From: CAIWHR01 sp963813415
GTDB lineage: Bacteria; Pseudomonadota; Gammaproteobacteria; Burkholderiales; Casimicrobiaceae
Direction: 5' to 3'
Length of the DNA: 64,000 bases
Assembly (NCBI GenBank): GCA_963813415.1
Contig: CAWEYW010000013.1
Span: 24,496-88,495 of the forward strand
A program made the translations under genes and the position numbers. Position 1 is the stretch's first letter; each line of letters begins with the position of its first letter. The notes beneath the pieces are model-generated. The model had not been told where the DNA came from. It did no database searches and saw only the letters and a list, made by a program, of their open reading frames with translations. Below, one piece after another: positions 51,410 through 60,875 of the stretch.

Positions 51410-53620
51410 ATGGCGTCAATGTTGAAGATCCCGAGGATGTTCGGTGGCGGGAAGGCCGCGGTGGCGCTCGCCACGAGTGGCCCAACCACCGACATCGCCA
51501 TCCCCACGACCCAGGTGAAGATGTCGCACGGCGACACCGATCCGCTGTCGCAGGTCTCGATGATGGATCAGGTGCGCGCGTCCGCGGCGCACGCCGGCGC
51601 GCCGGCCGCGCTGCCGGTCATCGGCCACATGCCGGTGGCCAAGCAGATGCAGGTGCTGCTCGCGCTCATGTTCGCCTTCTTCGCCCTTGCCGGCCTGATG
51701 CTCTGGCTCGACGCGCGTACCAGCGGGCAACACGGCGCGGCGTCGGCGACGGCGACTGAAATGCAGATGCTGTCGCAGCGCCTCGCGCGGGGCACGGCGC
51801 TCGCGTCGCAGGGCCAGGCCAGCGCCTTTCCCGCGGTGAAGGACAGCCGGGAGCGCTTTCGCGCCGACCTCGACGCGCTCACCAATGGCGGGCCCAGCAA
51901 GGGCGTGAATCTCGACGCGGCCCACGACGAGGCGGTGCTGAAGCTGCTGCAGGACATCAAGACGCGCTGGGATCGGGTCGACGCCAACGCGACGCGGGTG
52001 CTCGACAATCAGGAGGCGCTGCGCGCCCTGTCGACCGGGCTCACGAGCATCAACCAGGGCAACAATGCGCTGCTCGAGGCGGCGCAGCAGGTTGCGCAAC
52101 AGGTCGCCCAGGGCGGCGGCAGCGCGCGCGAAACGGACTATGCCAACCAGCTCGCGGTGCTGTCGCAGCGTATCGCCAAGAACGCCAACGCGCTCGCCTC
52201 GTCCGACGAGATCGACGCGGACGTCGCGTTCCTGCTCGGCAAGGACACGACCAGCTTTCGCGACATCAACAATGCCCTGCTGAAGGGCAGCGATTCGCTG
52301 CGCCTGCCGGGAGTGCGCAGCGACGATGCACGGGCAGGACTGCTCGACCTGCAGAAGCGTTTCGCCGCCTACGAGACGGGTGTCAGCGCCATCCTGCAGA
52401 ACATGAATCGGCTGTTGACTGCGAAGCAGGCTGCACGCGCGATCAATGACGATTCGGAAGCACTGCTCGCCGACTCGACCAAGCTCTCCGACCAGTTCGA
52501 GGGGTCGAACCGCCTGGGTGCGTGGGCCGCGCTGCTGTTCGGTCTCGTCGGCCTCGGCTTGCTCGGGCTGCTCGGCAAGGTGTCGCGTGACGACGCGCGT
52601 GGCCGCGCGTTCGGCAGCGAGCAGGAGAACAAGCGCAACCAGGAAGCCATTCTGCGGCTCCTGAACGAGATGGGTAACCTCGCCGATGGCGACCTCACGG
52701 TGCAGGCATCCGTGACCGAGGACGTGACCGGCGCCATCGCCGACTCCATCAACTTCACCATCGAGGAACTCCGGACGCTGGTGAAGGGCATCAACTCGGC
52801 GACCGACCAGGTGGCCCGCGCCACCCAGGAGGCGCAGGCAATCTCGACCCGGCTGTTCGAGGCGTCGCAGCGGCAGAACCGGCAGATCCAGCAGGCGTCG
52901 GCCTCCGTGCTGCAGATGGCGCAGTCGATCAACGAAGTGTCGCAATCGGCCGCGCAGTCCGCACGCGTGGCGCAGCAGTCGCTCGCCGCTGCGGAAATGG
53001 GCGCACAGTCGGTGCAGAACCAGATTTCGGGCATGAACGAGATCCGCACCCAGATCCAGGATACGTCCAAGCGCATCAAGCGACTCGGCGAGAGCTCGCT
53101 CGAGATCGGCGAGATCGTGGAGCTCATCTCGGACATCACCGAGCAGACGAACGTGCTGGCGCTCAACGCCGCAATCCAGGCGGCGTCGGCCGGCGAGGCG
53201 GGCCGCGGGTTCACCGTCGTCGCGGAGGAAGTCCAGCGCCTCGCCGAGCGTTCCGCCGAAGCGACCAAGCAGATCGATGCGATCGTGAAGACCATTCAGG
53301 CCGATACGCAGGATGCCGTTGCCGCCATGGAAAAGAGCACGGTCGGCGTGGTCGAGGGCACCAAGCTCTCCGACGCGGCCGGCCAGGCGCTCGAGGAAAT
53401 CGGCAAGGTATCGCGCGAACTCGCGACGCTGATCGGCGGGATCTCCGAGCAGACGCAGAAGCAGTCTGTGTCGGTGAGCGACGTGACGCTGGGCATGCAG
53501 GGCATCCTGCGCATCTCGGAAGAGACGACCGAGGGTACCAAGCAGACCAACGTCTCCATCGGCCAGCTCACCAAGCTTGCCGCCGAGCTGCGCAGCTCCG
53601 TCGCGGGCTTCAAGGTCTAG
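51410..53620 (+). CDS. pilJ: Twitching methyl-accepting chemoreceptor PilJ
   Basis: A 736-residue receptor. A long cytoplasmic N-terminal stretch (about 75 residues) precedes the first membrane segment (about 78-100, VLLALMFAFFALAGLMLWL). A helical periplasmic sensor region with PilJ-type repeats (EMQMLSQRLARGTALASQG and YANQLAVLSQRIAKNANAL) follows, then the second segment (about 370-390), a HAMP-like part and the cytoplasmic signalling coiled coil with the conserved tip around ITEQTNVLALNAAIQAASAG. GGAGG lies upstream of ATG. It senses surface contact or pilus state in characterised species. Confidence 0.95.
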   Translation: MASMLKIPRMFGGGKAAVALATSGPTTDIAIPTTQVKMSHGDTDPLSQVSMMDQVRASAAHAGAPAALPVIGHMPVAKQMQVLLALMFAFFALAGLMLWLDARTSGQHGAASATATEMQMLSQRLARGTALASQGQASAFPAVKDSRERFRADLDALTNGGPSKGVNLDAAHDEAVLKLLQDIKTRWDRVDANATRVLDNQEALRALSTGLTSINQGNNALLEAAQQVAQQVAQGGGSARETDYANQLAVLSQRIAKNANALASSDEIDADVAFLLGKDTTSFRDINNALLKGSDSLRLPGVRSDDARAGLLDLQKRFAAYETGVSAILQNMNRLLTAKQAARAINDDSEALLADSTKLSDQFEGSNRLGAWAALLFGLVGLGLLGLLGKVSRDDARGRAFGSEQENKRNQEAILRLLNEMGNLADGDLTVQASVTEDVTGAIADSINFTIEELRTLVKGINSATDQVARATQEAQAISTRLFEASQRQNRQIQQASASVLQMAQSINEVSQSAAQSARVAQQSLAAAEMGAQSVQNQISGMNEIRTQIQDTSKRIKRLGESSLEIGEIVELISDITEQTNVLALNAAIQAASAGEAGRGFTVVAEEVQRLAERSAEATKQIDAIVKTIQADTQDAVAAMEKSTVGVVEGTKLSDAAGQALEEIGKVSRELATLIGGISEQTQKQSVSVSDVTLGMQGILRISEETTEGTKQTNVSIGQLTKLAAELRSSVAGFKV

Positions 53621-53788
53621 CGCACACCTGCCAAGCGTGTCGCGGCCTGCCATGCGTTCGACGACATCGCCGCTCCGGCAGCACCGCACGCGCGTGCGCG
53701 GCGACGACGCAGCGAGCGGCGGTGCGCCGGCGCACCGCGGGCCTGCTTCTTGCTCGATGAGGCGGGTCAGGAGTTCGAGCGAGTAATC

Positions 53789-56700
53789 ATGGCAGGAGCG
53801 ACCCTCGTGGCGGAAAGCGCCGACAGCAGCGTGCAATTCGACTCGGGACCGCTGTCCTGGGTGCAGTCCGAGATCGACCAGGCCCTCGGCCGCGGGATGG
53901 AAGCGCTCGAGACGTTCGCGCGCGTTCCCGACGATGCGACGACTCTGAAGCACGCCCGGAATCACGTGCATCAGGCGGCCGGAGCCATCCAGATGGTCGG
54001 TCTCGATGCGGTCGTCGCGTTCACGGATGAGCTCGAACGCCAGCTGGCGCGGCTCGACGAGCTGCCGGTGCGCGAGGTTGCCGCGGCGTGCGTGCCGATC
54101 GTGCGCGCCTGCGCAAAGCTGCGCATTTTCCTGGACGAGGTCGTGAATGGCGCGGCGCCGGTGCCGCTCAAGCTGTTCCCCGAATACGAAGCGATGCAGC
54201 GCGCCCGCGGCGTGCGCGCGGCGGCGCCGACGGACCTGTTCTATCCGGACCTTTCCGCGCACGCGCCGAAGGGGCGCCGGGCGCCGGTGACGCCCGCCTT
54301 GATGCAATCGTTCCTGGTGAAGCAGCGGCGGCAGTTCCAGCGCGGCCTGCTCGCCTGGCTGCGCGGCAGCGAGGACGGTGCGCGCCAGATGCGCGACGCC
54401 ATCGGCGGCATCGAGGACGGGACCGGCCAGGCCAACCTGCGTGCCTTCTGGTGGAGCGTGGGCGCGCTGTTCGATGCGCTGGTGGAGCGCGGCCTGGACG
54501 CCAGTTTCGGCGTGAAGCAACTCACGGCGCGCATCGACCTCCAGATCCGCCGCCTTGCCGAAGGGTCGTCGAAGGTTGCCGACCGGCTGCGGCGGGAAGT
54601 GCTGTATTACGTCGCCATCAGCGCGCCGGTGGCACCGTCGGTGCAGGCCGTGCAGCGCAGGTTCGCGCTCGCTGGCCTCATTCCCTCGGCCGAGGTGCTC
54701 AACGCCGATCTCGTGCGCATGCAGCCGCACCTGCGTGAAGCGCGCGAGCTGCTCGGTGGCGCGAAGGACACCTGGCTCAAGTTCACCTCCGGGCGCGCGG
54801 AGAACCTGCCCAAGCTGAAGCAGACGCTTGCCTCCGTGCACAAGCACGCTGCCGAAGTAGGCAATGGCGCGCTGATGAAGCTCACGTCCGCCCTCGTCGC
54901 CCGACTCGACCGGATGCCTTCGGGCAACGTTGCCGAGCCGGTGGCGATGGAGTACGCCACCGCGCTGTTGCTCGCGGAAAGCGCTTTCCGCAACTACGCC
55001 AAGCTGTCGCCCGATTTTCCGCAGCAGGTCGACGTCATGCTGGCGCGTCTCGACGCGGCGCACGCATCGCGGCCGTTCGAATCCGGCGATGCGGCGCCGA
55101 TGCTCGAGGAGATGTCCAAGCGCGCGCAGGACCGGCTGCTGCTCGCGCAGGTTGGACGCGAGATCCAGGCCAACCTGCGACACATGGAACAGGTGCTGGA
55201 CGCCTTCTTCCGCGATCACGGCAAGCGCGGCGAGCTCGCGACGCTTGCGAAGGACAGCAGCCAGATCCGCGGTGCACTGCGCATGCTCGATCTCGATACC
55301 GCGGATGCGCTGCTCGCGTCATGCGAGGAACAAATCGCGTCGTATGCGGATCCCGAGGCGATCATCGCCGACGAGGACCTCGAGCTACTCGCGGAATCGC
55401 TGTCGGGCCTGGGCTTCTACATCGAGGCGGTCGAGCAGCAGCGCGCCGATCAGGAGCGCCTCATCGCGCCGCTGCTCGCCAAGCGCCGCGGCGAAATCGC
55501 GGAAGTGCCCGCCGCCCGCATGGACACGGTGGAAGCGGCCGTCGAGGAGCTGCGCAACGCCCTGCCCGGGCTGGTGGCGGAAGTTCACCGCGCCCCGGCG
55601 GACCTCGAAGCGCGCGAGGCGCTGCGCTCGAAGCTCGCGGTCCTGCGCGATGACGCGGAGCTGATCGGCGACGGCGAGCTTGCCGGACAGGCGCAGGCGG
55701 CGCTGCGCGAGCTCGACGACGGCGGCTCGGCGACGATCGCGTTGTCCGCGATCACCGAATCGGCCGCGCCGCTACCCACACCCGAGGTCTCGCACGAGAC
55801 GCAGCGCCTGCTGGCATCGGAGGATCACGCGCTCGACGCCGAGCTTCTCGAGATCTTCCTTGACGAAGCTGCCGAGGTGCTCGGAACGATCGCCGAGCAG
55901 CACCGCATCCTGGGTCACAACCCGGGCGACCGCGAAGCGCTGCGTACCGCGCGGCGCCAGTTCCACACCCTGAAGGGCAGCGGCCGGATGGTGGGCCTGA
56001 TGGAGCTCGGCGAGATCGCCTACGACGTCGAGAAGATCCACAATCGCCTGCTCGAGGAAGAGCGGCCGGTGACGCACGCGGTGCTGGCGCTCATTGCTGC
56101 CGGTGAACACGAATTCCGCGGCTGGGTCGACGAGCTACGCGGCCACGGTCACGTGCGGCCCGATGCGCAGCGCGTGCACGAGGCGATCCTTGCCGTCGAG
56201 GCGGAGTTGCCGCGGACTGCAGAGTCGGTACTGCATTCGCGCACGAGGACAGCCGCCGTGCCGCCGCCGAGCGCGAGCGTCTCGCCGCACGCCGCACCGG
56301 AAGCGCGCGGCACGCCTGTTGCGGAGCCCGTGCAAGCTGCGGAGCCCGTGCAAGCTGCGGAGCCCGTGCAAGCTGCGGAGCCCGTGCAAGTCGCGGAGCC
56401 CGTGCAAGTCGCGGAGCCCGTGCAAGTCACCGACACCGCCCGACCCGCATCCGACGAAGAGAGCATCGAGGTGCACGCTCCCGTCGACCAGCACGAGCTT
56501 ACGGTGGACGCAGCGCTGGCCTCGGTGCTGGCCACGTACCGGCTTGCAGCCATCGATGTTCCGCAGCAGGCGCTCGATGCTCTTGCTCCCGTCGAAGCCG
56601 CGGCCTCCAGCGACCTCGCGGGCAATGACGAGGACGCGTTCGATGACGTCGTCGATCTGCTCGAGATCGGCGAGGTCGGAAGCAGTACCGGCACGGGCCC

Positions 56701-58309
56701 CACGCTGATCCTCGACTTCGGAGACGGGCAGGAACAGCCCGGCGACGCTGATCCGGCGGTCCACGTGCCATCGGCGGACGAGGATGTCATCGCCATCGAA
56801 GCATTTGCAAGCGCCACCGAAGCGGGTGGCACGCCAGAGGTGTCTGAGCCCACGCTGGAGTTGCTGCCGGGCGCGCAATCCGTGTCCGACGAACCGCAGC
56901 CCCCCTTGCAGTCCGGATCGCGCCACCATGGAGGTGCCAGCGATCGCGTCGACCTCGGCGCCATCGGGCACGTGGGTTCCTCGGACGAGGGTGACGCTGA
57001 GGCGGTGTTGCCGGTGTCCGACACGACCGAGCACCCGATCGAGGAAATCCTCGCTGCCGCGCCGCCGTCACACGAGCCGCATCTTTCGCTCGTCCCGCCG
57101 CTGGATGCGGACGCAGGCTCGCTCGATGACGCCATCGAACGCGCCCTCGCGGACCATGTCGTGCCTGCTGCCGTGGCGGGTGTCCCCGGATCCGCGGACC
57201 CGGAGGATTTGCCAGCCCTGCTGGACGGCGCAGCGCTCGACATCGACGTCCTGGGCGTAGAGTTCGAGGCGGCGGATCTGCTCGCCGCGGAGAGTGTCGC
57301 ATCCGAGGCGGCGGATCTCCTCGATGCCGGCGGTATCCCGCCAGCAGGGCCGGACAGCGTACCGGCCGAGCCGCCCACCGAAGACATTCGCGTCGGCGAC
57401 GTGTCGCTGTCGCGTTCGCTCTACGAGATCCTGATTGCCGAGGCCGACGAGCATCTCGCCACGCTCGCGCACGAGCTCGCGATGCTGCAGTTCGATCCGG
57501 GCTACCGGGTCTCGGCGGCGATGGTCCGCGCGAGTCACACGATCTGCGGCATCCATCGCGCCGGCGGCTTCGCGCTCGTGCCGGTTACAGCCAAGGCGCT
57601 CGAGCAATGCCTCGTGACCCTCCAGGTGCGCGACGCGCCGCTGCCGGAATCCGCCCTGGCCGTGCTCGCCAACGCCGTGCAGCTACTGGCCACTCTGGTC
57701 GCCAAGGTGCGCGATCGCGGCAGCTTCGACGAGGAGGACACGCGCTCGGCGCAGCACGTGCAGGATGCGCTCGACGAGTTGCGGCAGAGCGGCGAGTCCC
57801 CGAAATGGGGTCCGAAATGGGGTCGGAGCATGACAGCCAGAACCTGCTGTCTCCGGTCCCGGGCGTCGCCGAGACCCCGCTGGAACAAATCTCCGTCGCA
57901 ATGGCCTCGGAGCATCCTATCCACAGCGCGCTCTCTCCTGTCCCGAGCATCACCGAGACGCCGCTGGAGCAGATTTCCGACGAGGTCGACGAGCAGCTGC
58001 TGCCGATCTTCCTCGAGGAAGCCGAGGAGCTTTTCCCACAGGCCGGCGAGCAACTGCGCGGCTGGCGGCGCAACCCCGCTGACCACAATCACCCGAGCGG
58101 GCTGCGGCGCACGCTGCACACGTTCAAGGGCAGCGCGCGCATGGCGGGCGCGATGCGCCTCGGCGAGCTTGCGCACCGCATGGAATCACGGCTGCTCCGC
58201 GGCGAAGATCTGGCACCAGGCACGCCCGAGCTGTTCGAAGCGTTGGACGCGGACCTCGATCGCGTGGCATTCGTGCTCGACGCCCTGCGCGAAGGGCGGA
58301 CGAACGTGA
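53789..58309 (+). CDS. pilL: PilL/ChpA-type hybrid histidine kinase, N-terminal part
   Basis: This open frame covers the large N-terminal part of ChpA. A degenerate first Hpt (HARNHVHQAAGAIQMVG) is followed by long helical repeats, a good Hpt with phosphorylatable His in RRQFHTLKGSGRMVGLM (about 55966) and a Pro/Glu-rich linker with an 18-bp repeat. A degenerate Hpt (RASHTICGIHRAGG) comes last. Family-like sequence stops near 57800; the last 165 or so codons (SMTARTCCLRSRASPRP onward) are an out-of-frame reading of the C-terminal half. The start ATG 53789 is chosen over TTG 53750. The true gene probably runs to 60357 through a one-base frame break. Confidence 0.88.
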   Translation: MAGATLVAESADSSVQFDSGPLSWVQSEIDQALGRGMEALETFARVPDDATTLKHARNHVHQAAGAIQMVGLDAVVAFTDELERQLARLDELPVREVAAACVPIVRACAKLRIFLDEVVNGAAPVPLKLFPEYEAMQRARGVRAAAPTDLFYPDLSAHAPKGRRAPVTPALMQSFLVKQRRQFQRGLLAWLRGSEDGARQMRDAIGGIEDGTGQANLRAFWWSVGALFDALVERGLDASFGVKQLTARIDLQIRRLAEGSSKVADRLRREVLYYVAISAPVAPSVQAVQRRFALAGLIPSAEVLNADLVRMQPHLREARELLGGAKDTWLKFTSGRAENLPKLKQTLASVHKHAAEVGNGALMKLTSALVARLDRMPSGNVAEPVAMEYATALLLAESAFRNYAKLSPDFPQQVDVMLARLDAAHASRPFESGDAAPMLEEMSKRAQDRLLLAQVGREIQANLRHMEQVLDAFFRDHGKRGELATLAKDSSQIRGALRMLDLDTADALLASCEEQIASYADPEAIIADEDLELLAESLSGLGFYIEAVEQQRADQERLIAPLLAKRRGEIAEVPAARMDTVEAAVEELRNALPGLVAEVHRAPADLEAREALRSKLAVLRDDAELIGDGELAGQAQAALRELDDGGSATIALSAITESAAPLPTPEVSHETQRLLASEDHALDAELLEIFLDEAAEVLGTIAEQHRILGHNPGDREALRTARRQFHTLKGSGRMVGLMELGEIAYDVEKIHNRLLEEERPVTHAVLALIAAGEHEFRGWVDELRGHGHVRPDAQRVHEAILAVEAELPRTAESVLHSRTRTAAVPPPSASVSPHAAPEARGTPVAEPVQAAEPVQAAEPVQAAEPVQVAEPVQVAEPVQVTDTARPASDEESIEVHAPVDQHELTVDAALASVLATYRLAAIDVPQQALDALAPVEAAASSDLAGNDEDAFDDVVDLLEIGEVGSSTGTGPTLILDFGDGQEQPGDADPAVHVPSADEDVIAIEAFASATEAGGTPEVSEPTLELLPGAQSVSDEPQPPLQSGSRHHGGASDRVDLGAIGHVGSSDEGDAEAVLPVSDTTEHPIEEILAAAPPSHEPHLSLVPPLDADAGSLDDAIERALADHVVPAAVAGVPGSADPEDLPALLDGAALDIDVLGVEFEAADLLAAESVASEAADLLDAGGIPPAGPDSVPAEPPTEDIRVGDVSLSRSLYEILIAEADEHLATLAHELAMLQFDPGYRVSAAMVRASHTICGIHRAGGFALVPVTAKALEQCLVTLQVRDAPLPESALAVLANAVQLLATLVAKVRDRGSFDEEDTRSAQHVQDALDELRQSGESPKWGPKWGRSMTARTCCLRSRASPRPRWNKSPSQWPRSILSTARSLLSRASPRRRWSRFPTRSTSSCCRSSSRKPRSFSHRPASNCAAGGATPLTTITRAGCGARCTRSRAARAWRARCASASLRTAWNHGCSAAKIWHQARPSCSKRWTRTSIAWHSCSTPCAKGGRT
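56331..56438 (+). repeat. 18-bp tandem repeat, 6 copies, inside pilL
   Basis: GCGGAGCCCGTGCAAGCT occurs three times and then as GCGGAGCCCGTGCAAGTC three times, six units of exactly 18 bp without a gap, encoding AEPVQA/V repeats in the linker between Hpt domains. The near-identity at DNA level shows recent slippage, so the copy number probably varies between strains. Confidence 0.97.
57800..57990 (+). repeat. 12-bp doublet and 84-bp imperfect duplication in pilL
   Basis: CCGAAATGGGGT is repeated twice at 57800-57823, containing two GGGG runs. It is followed by two 84-bp units (57823-57906 and 57907-57990), both starting TCGGAGCAT and encoding SEHDSQNLLSPVPGVAETPL and SEHPIHSALSPVPSITETPL. The reading frame changes within or next to the 12-bp doublet. 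GAAATGGGGTC is reminiscent of REP/RAYT-associated repeats in proteobacteria, but no transposase is present. Confidence 0.85.
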
Positions 58310-60357
58310 CGATGCCGTGGCTCGAGGGAACGGTGGTGTCCGATGCACCGACCGCGGCGACCTCCCATCCGCACGTGGACCCTGCGGCAGCACCGCACGA
58401 CACCGCGCAGCGCGGCGGCGTCGTCGTGCCGATGCCCGGAATCACCGCTGCGCAGTTCGCCGCCGAGGCCGTGACAGCCGCCCCGGCGCACGGGGGGGCG
58501 CTGCAGGCCGCGGCCGAGCACGATACGGGGCAGCGCGCGATGCTCCGGGTTCGCGCCGACATCATCGACCGCCTGGTGAACGAGGCCGGCGAGGTGGCCA
58601 TCGCCAGGGCGCGCGTGGAAGGCGAGTTGCGTGCGCTGAAGTCGAACCTGCTCGAGCTCACCAGCAGTGTCATCCGCATGCGGGCGCAGGTCCGCGAGAT
58701 CGAGATCCAGGGCGAGTCGCAGATCCAGTCGCGGCTGTCGCTGCGGCACGAGGCGAACCCGGATTTCGATCCGCTCGAATTCGATCGCTATACGCGCTTC
58801 CAGGAGCTCACGCGCTCGCTCGCGGAGGGCATCAACGACGTGTCCACGGTGCAGCAGTCGCTGCTGCGCAACGTCGACGATGCCGATGCCGCGCTGGTGG
58901 CGCAGTCACGACTGTCCCGCGATCTGCAGCAGCAGCTGTTCGCGATCCGCACGGTGCCGTTCGGCAGCGTCGCGGAGCGGCTGTATCGCATCCTCCGCCA
59001 GGTCGCGAAGGAGCTCGACAAGCGCGTCAATCTCGACATCCGCGGCACCCAGGTCGAGCTCGATCGCTCGGTGCTGGAAAAGCTCGTCGGGCCGCTGGAG
59101 CATCTCCTGCGCAACGCCCTCGATCACGGGATCGAGTCCCGCGACGCGCGGGCCGCCGCGGGCAAGGCGCCGACCGGCGAGATCGTGGTCACCGTACGGC
59201 AGGTGGGCAACGAAATCGCGATCGAGCTCGCCGACGATGGCGCCGGCCTCGATTTCGAACGTATCCGCGCCCGTGCCGTCGCGCAGGGGCGCATCGCCCC
59301 CGATGGGCATGCGACCGAGGCGCAGCTCACTGAATACATTTTCCAGCCGGGTTTCTCGACCGCGCCGAAGATTACGCAGGTATCCGGGCGCGGGATCGGC
59401 ATGGACGTCGTGCGCTCGGACATCACGGCGCTGGGGGGTCGTGTCGAAGTGTCCTCGCGTCCCGGGCAGGGCACCACGTTCCATCTGTATCTGCCGCTCA
59501 CGCTGGCGGTCGCGCAAGCGGTGCTGGTGCGTGCTGGCGGCCGCCTCTGGGCGTTGCCGGCGCCGATGGTCGAGCAGGTGCAGCAGGTCAAGGCCGAGGC
59601 CCTCCTCGGGTTGTATGCGGCGCATCATCTCGACTGGCAGGGCCGCAGCTATCCCTTCCACTATCTGCCCCGCCTGCTGGGCGACACTCAGCACAGCCCG
59701 ATGACGGGACGCTTCAACGCCGTGCTCTTGCTGCGCACGGGCCAGGGCGCCGCCGCGGTGCATGTCGACGAGATGGTCGGCAACCAGGAAGTCGTGGTGA
59801 AGAACATCGGGCCGCAGCTGGCGCGCGTCTCGGGCATTGCCGGCGCGACGGTGCTCGGCACCGGCGAGATCGTGCTGATCATCAATCCCGTGCAGCTCGC
59901 GCAGCGGGCGGGAGTGCCCGATTACGACCCGCAGGCCGAGGAAACCGTGCAATCGTTGCGTGCGGTAGCCGAGCCGAGCGCGCGTCCACCCGTGGCAATG
60001 GTCGTCGACGATTCGCTCACGGTGCGCAAGATCACGAGCCGCCTGCTGACGCGCGAGGGCTTCGAAGTCACGAGCGCGAGGGATGGCCTGGATGCGCTGG
60101 AGCGCCTCGAGGAGCGCGTTCCCGACGTCATCCTGCTCGACATCGAGATGCCGCGCATGGACGGCTTCGAATTCACCCGAACCATCAAGGCGGACGCCCG
60201 CTTCGCGCACATCCCGATCGTGATGATCACGTCGCGCACGGCCGAGAAGCATCGCAACCGGGCGCGCGAGCTCGGGGTCGACCTCTACCTGGGCAAGCCC
60301 TATCAGGAAGTAGAACTGCTGCAGCACCTGCGCGACATGCTGTCGGTCAGCGCGTAG
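57805..60357 (+). CDS. pilL: PilL/ChpA-type hybrid histidine kinase, C-terminal part
   Basis: The frame that carries the catalytic half of ChpA: an Hpt (RRTLHTFKGSARMAGAMRL, about 58120), the dimerisation/P3 region (RADIIDRLVNEAGEVAIARA), the HATPase (HLLRNALDHGIESRDARAAAG, DDGAGLD, GRGIGMDVV), a CheW-like domain, and a receiver domain with MVVDDSLTVRK, phosphoacceptor Asp in ILLDIEMPRMDG and Lys in YLGKPY. It phosphorylates PilG and PilH. Two ATGs at 57805 and 57817 sit in the repeat and could start a separate protein, but no ribosome site is visible. A one-base slip joining it to the upstream frame is more likely. Confidence 0.9.
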   Translation: MGSEMGSEHDSQNLLSPVPGVAETPLEQISVAMASEHPIHSALSPVPSITETPLEQISDEVDEQLLPIFLEEAEELFPQAGEQLRGWRRNPADHNHPSGLRRTLHTFKGSARMAGAMRLGELAHRMESRLLRGEDLAPGTPELFEALDADLDRVAFVLDALREGRTNVTMPWLEGTVVSDAPTAATSHPHVDPAAAPHDTAQRGGVVVPMPGITAAQFAAEAVTAAPAHGGALQAAAEHDTGQRAMLRVRADIIDRLVNEAGEVAIARARVEGELRALKSNLLELTSSVIRMRAQVREIEIQGESQIQSRLSLRHEANPDFDPLEFDRYTRFQELTRSLAEGINDVSTVQQSLLRNVDDADAALVAQSRLSRDLQQQLFAIRTVPFGSVAERLYRILRQVAKELDKRVNLDIRGTQVELDRSVLEKLVGPLEHLLRNALDHGIESRDARAAAGKAPTGEIVVTVRQVGNEIAIELADDGAGLDFERIRARAVAQGRIAPDGHATEAQLTEYIFQPGFSTAPKITQVSGRGIGMDVVRSDITALGGRVEVSSRPGQGTTFHLYLPLTLAVAQAVLVRAGGRLWALPAPMVEQVQQVKAEALLGLYAAHHLDWQGRSYPFHYLPRLLGDTQHSPMTGRFNAVLLLRTGQGAAAVHVDEMVGNQEVVVKNIGPQLARVSGIAGATVLGTGEIVLIINPVQLAQRAGVPDYDPQAEETVQSLRAVAEPSARPPVAMVVDDSLTVRKITSRLLTREGFEVTSARDGLDALERLEERVPDVILLDIEMPRMDGFEFTRTIKADARFAHIPIVMITSRTAEKHRNRARELGVDLYLGKPYQEVELLQHLRDMLSVSA

Positions 60358-60453
60358 GTGTCGTTCGCGACTCGTTGTGCTGGCGGCTCGGGCTGAAGCG
60401 TCCGGCCAGCCCGAGACCGGCGGGCGGAAGCCTCTGCAGCCCGCGAGCGGCGG

Positions 60454-60849
60454 TCAGCCGCCGAGCGTCATCTGGTCGTCGACCGAGCGAACATGCGCGA
60501 CCGATGCGGCAATGGCCTTCGCCTTGTTGCGAACCGCGGCGGATGCGACCCGGCCCGACAGCGTGACGGCCCTTTGGCGCGTCCGCACCTTGATGCCAAC
60601 CGCGCCGTTGCCGGCGCGCGCAAGCAACGCTGCCTTCACCCGCGTGGTCATCATGGCGTCGTCCGCCGGTGCGGTGGTGCGCGTCGACGATCGGCCCTTG
60701 TCCGGGGACGAGACGGCGGTCGTGTCGGGCGCGCTGGTGGTGTTCCGGGAGGTGCCGGACGGGCGGTCGCCACAGGCAGCGAGCAATGCGGCCGCGGCAA
60801 GAGGTAAAACGATCGTGCGCGGCACCGGAGTGCGCGTGGGTTTTTTCAT
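60454..60849 (-). CDS. BON-domain lipoprotein
   Basis: A 131-residue lipoprotein: signal peptide with lipobox LAAC at about residues 24-27 (LPLAAAALLAACGDRPSG), a Ser/Thr-rich linker of about 35 residues, and one BON domain (DDAMMTTRVKAALLARAG, VRTRQRAVTLSGRVASAA, AHVRSVDDQM). BON domains bind phospholipid, and lipoproteins of this type help maintain the envelope under osmotic or cell-wall stress. The start at 60849 (MKKPTRTP) is fixed by the signal peptide. It lies 26 bp after the PRC-barrel gene on the same strand. Confidence 0.88.
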   Translation of the reverse strand: MKKPTRTPVPRTIVLPLAAAALLAACGDRPSGTSRNTTSAPDTTAVSSPDKGRSSTRTTAPADDAMMTTRVKAALLARAGNGAVGIKVRTRQRAVTLSGRVASAAVRNKAKAIAASVAHVRSVDDQMTLGG

Positions 60850-60875
60850 GGCAGGTGTGCGACGTCGAGGTCGCG

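Noticed and set aside
51416..55219. 1267-codon open frame on the minus strand
   Set aside because: It lies opposite pilJ and pilL, with Arg/Leu/Glu-rich composition and no motif. It is a codon-bias shadow.
57607..57804. N-terminal 66 codons of the second pilL frame
   Set aside because: They are Arg/Gly/Ala-rich and out of frame with the real protein encoded there by the upstream pilL frame.
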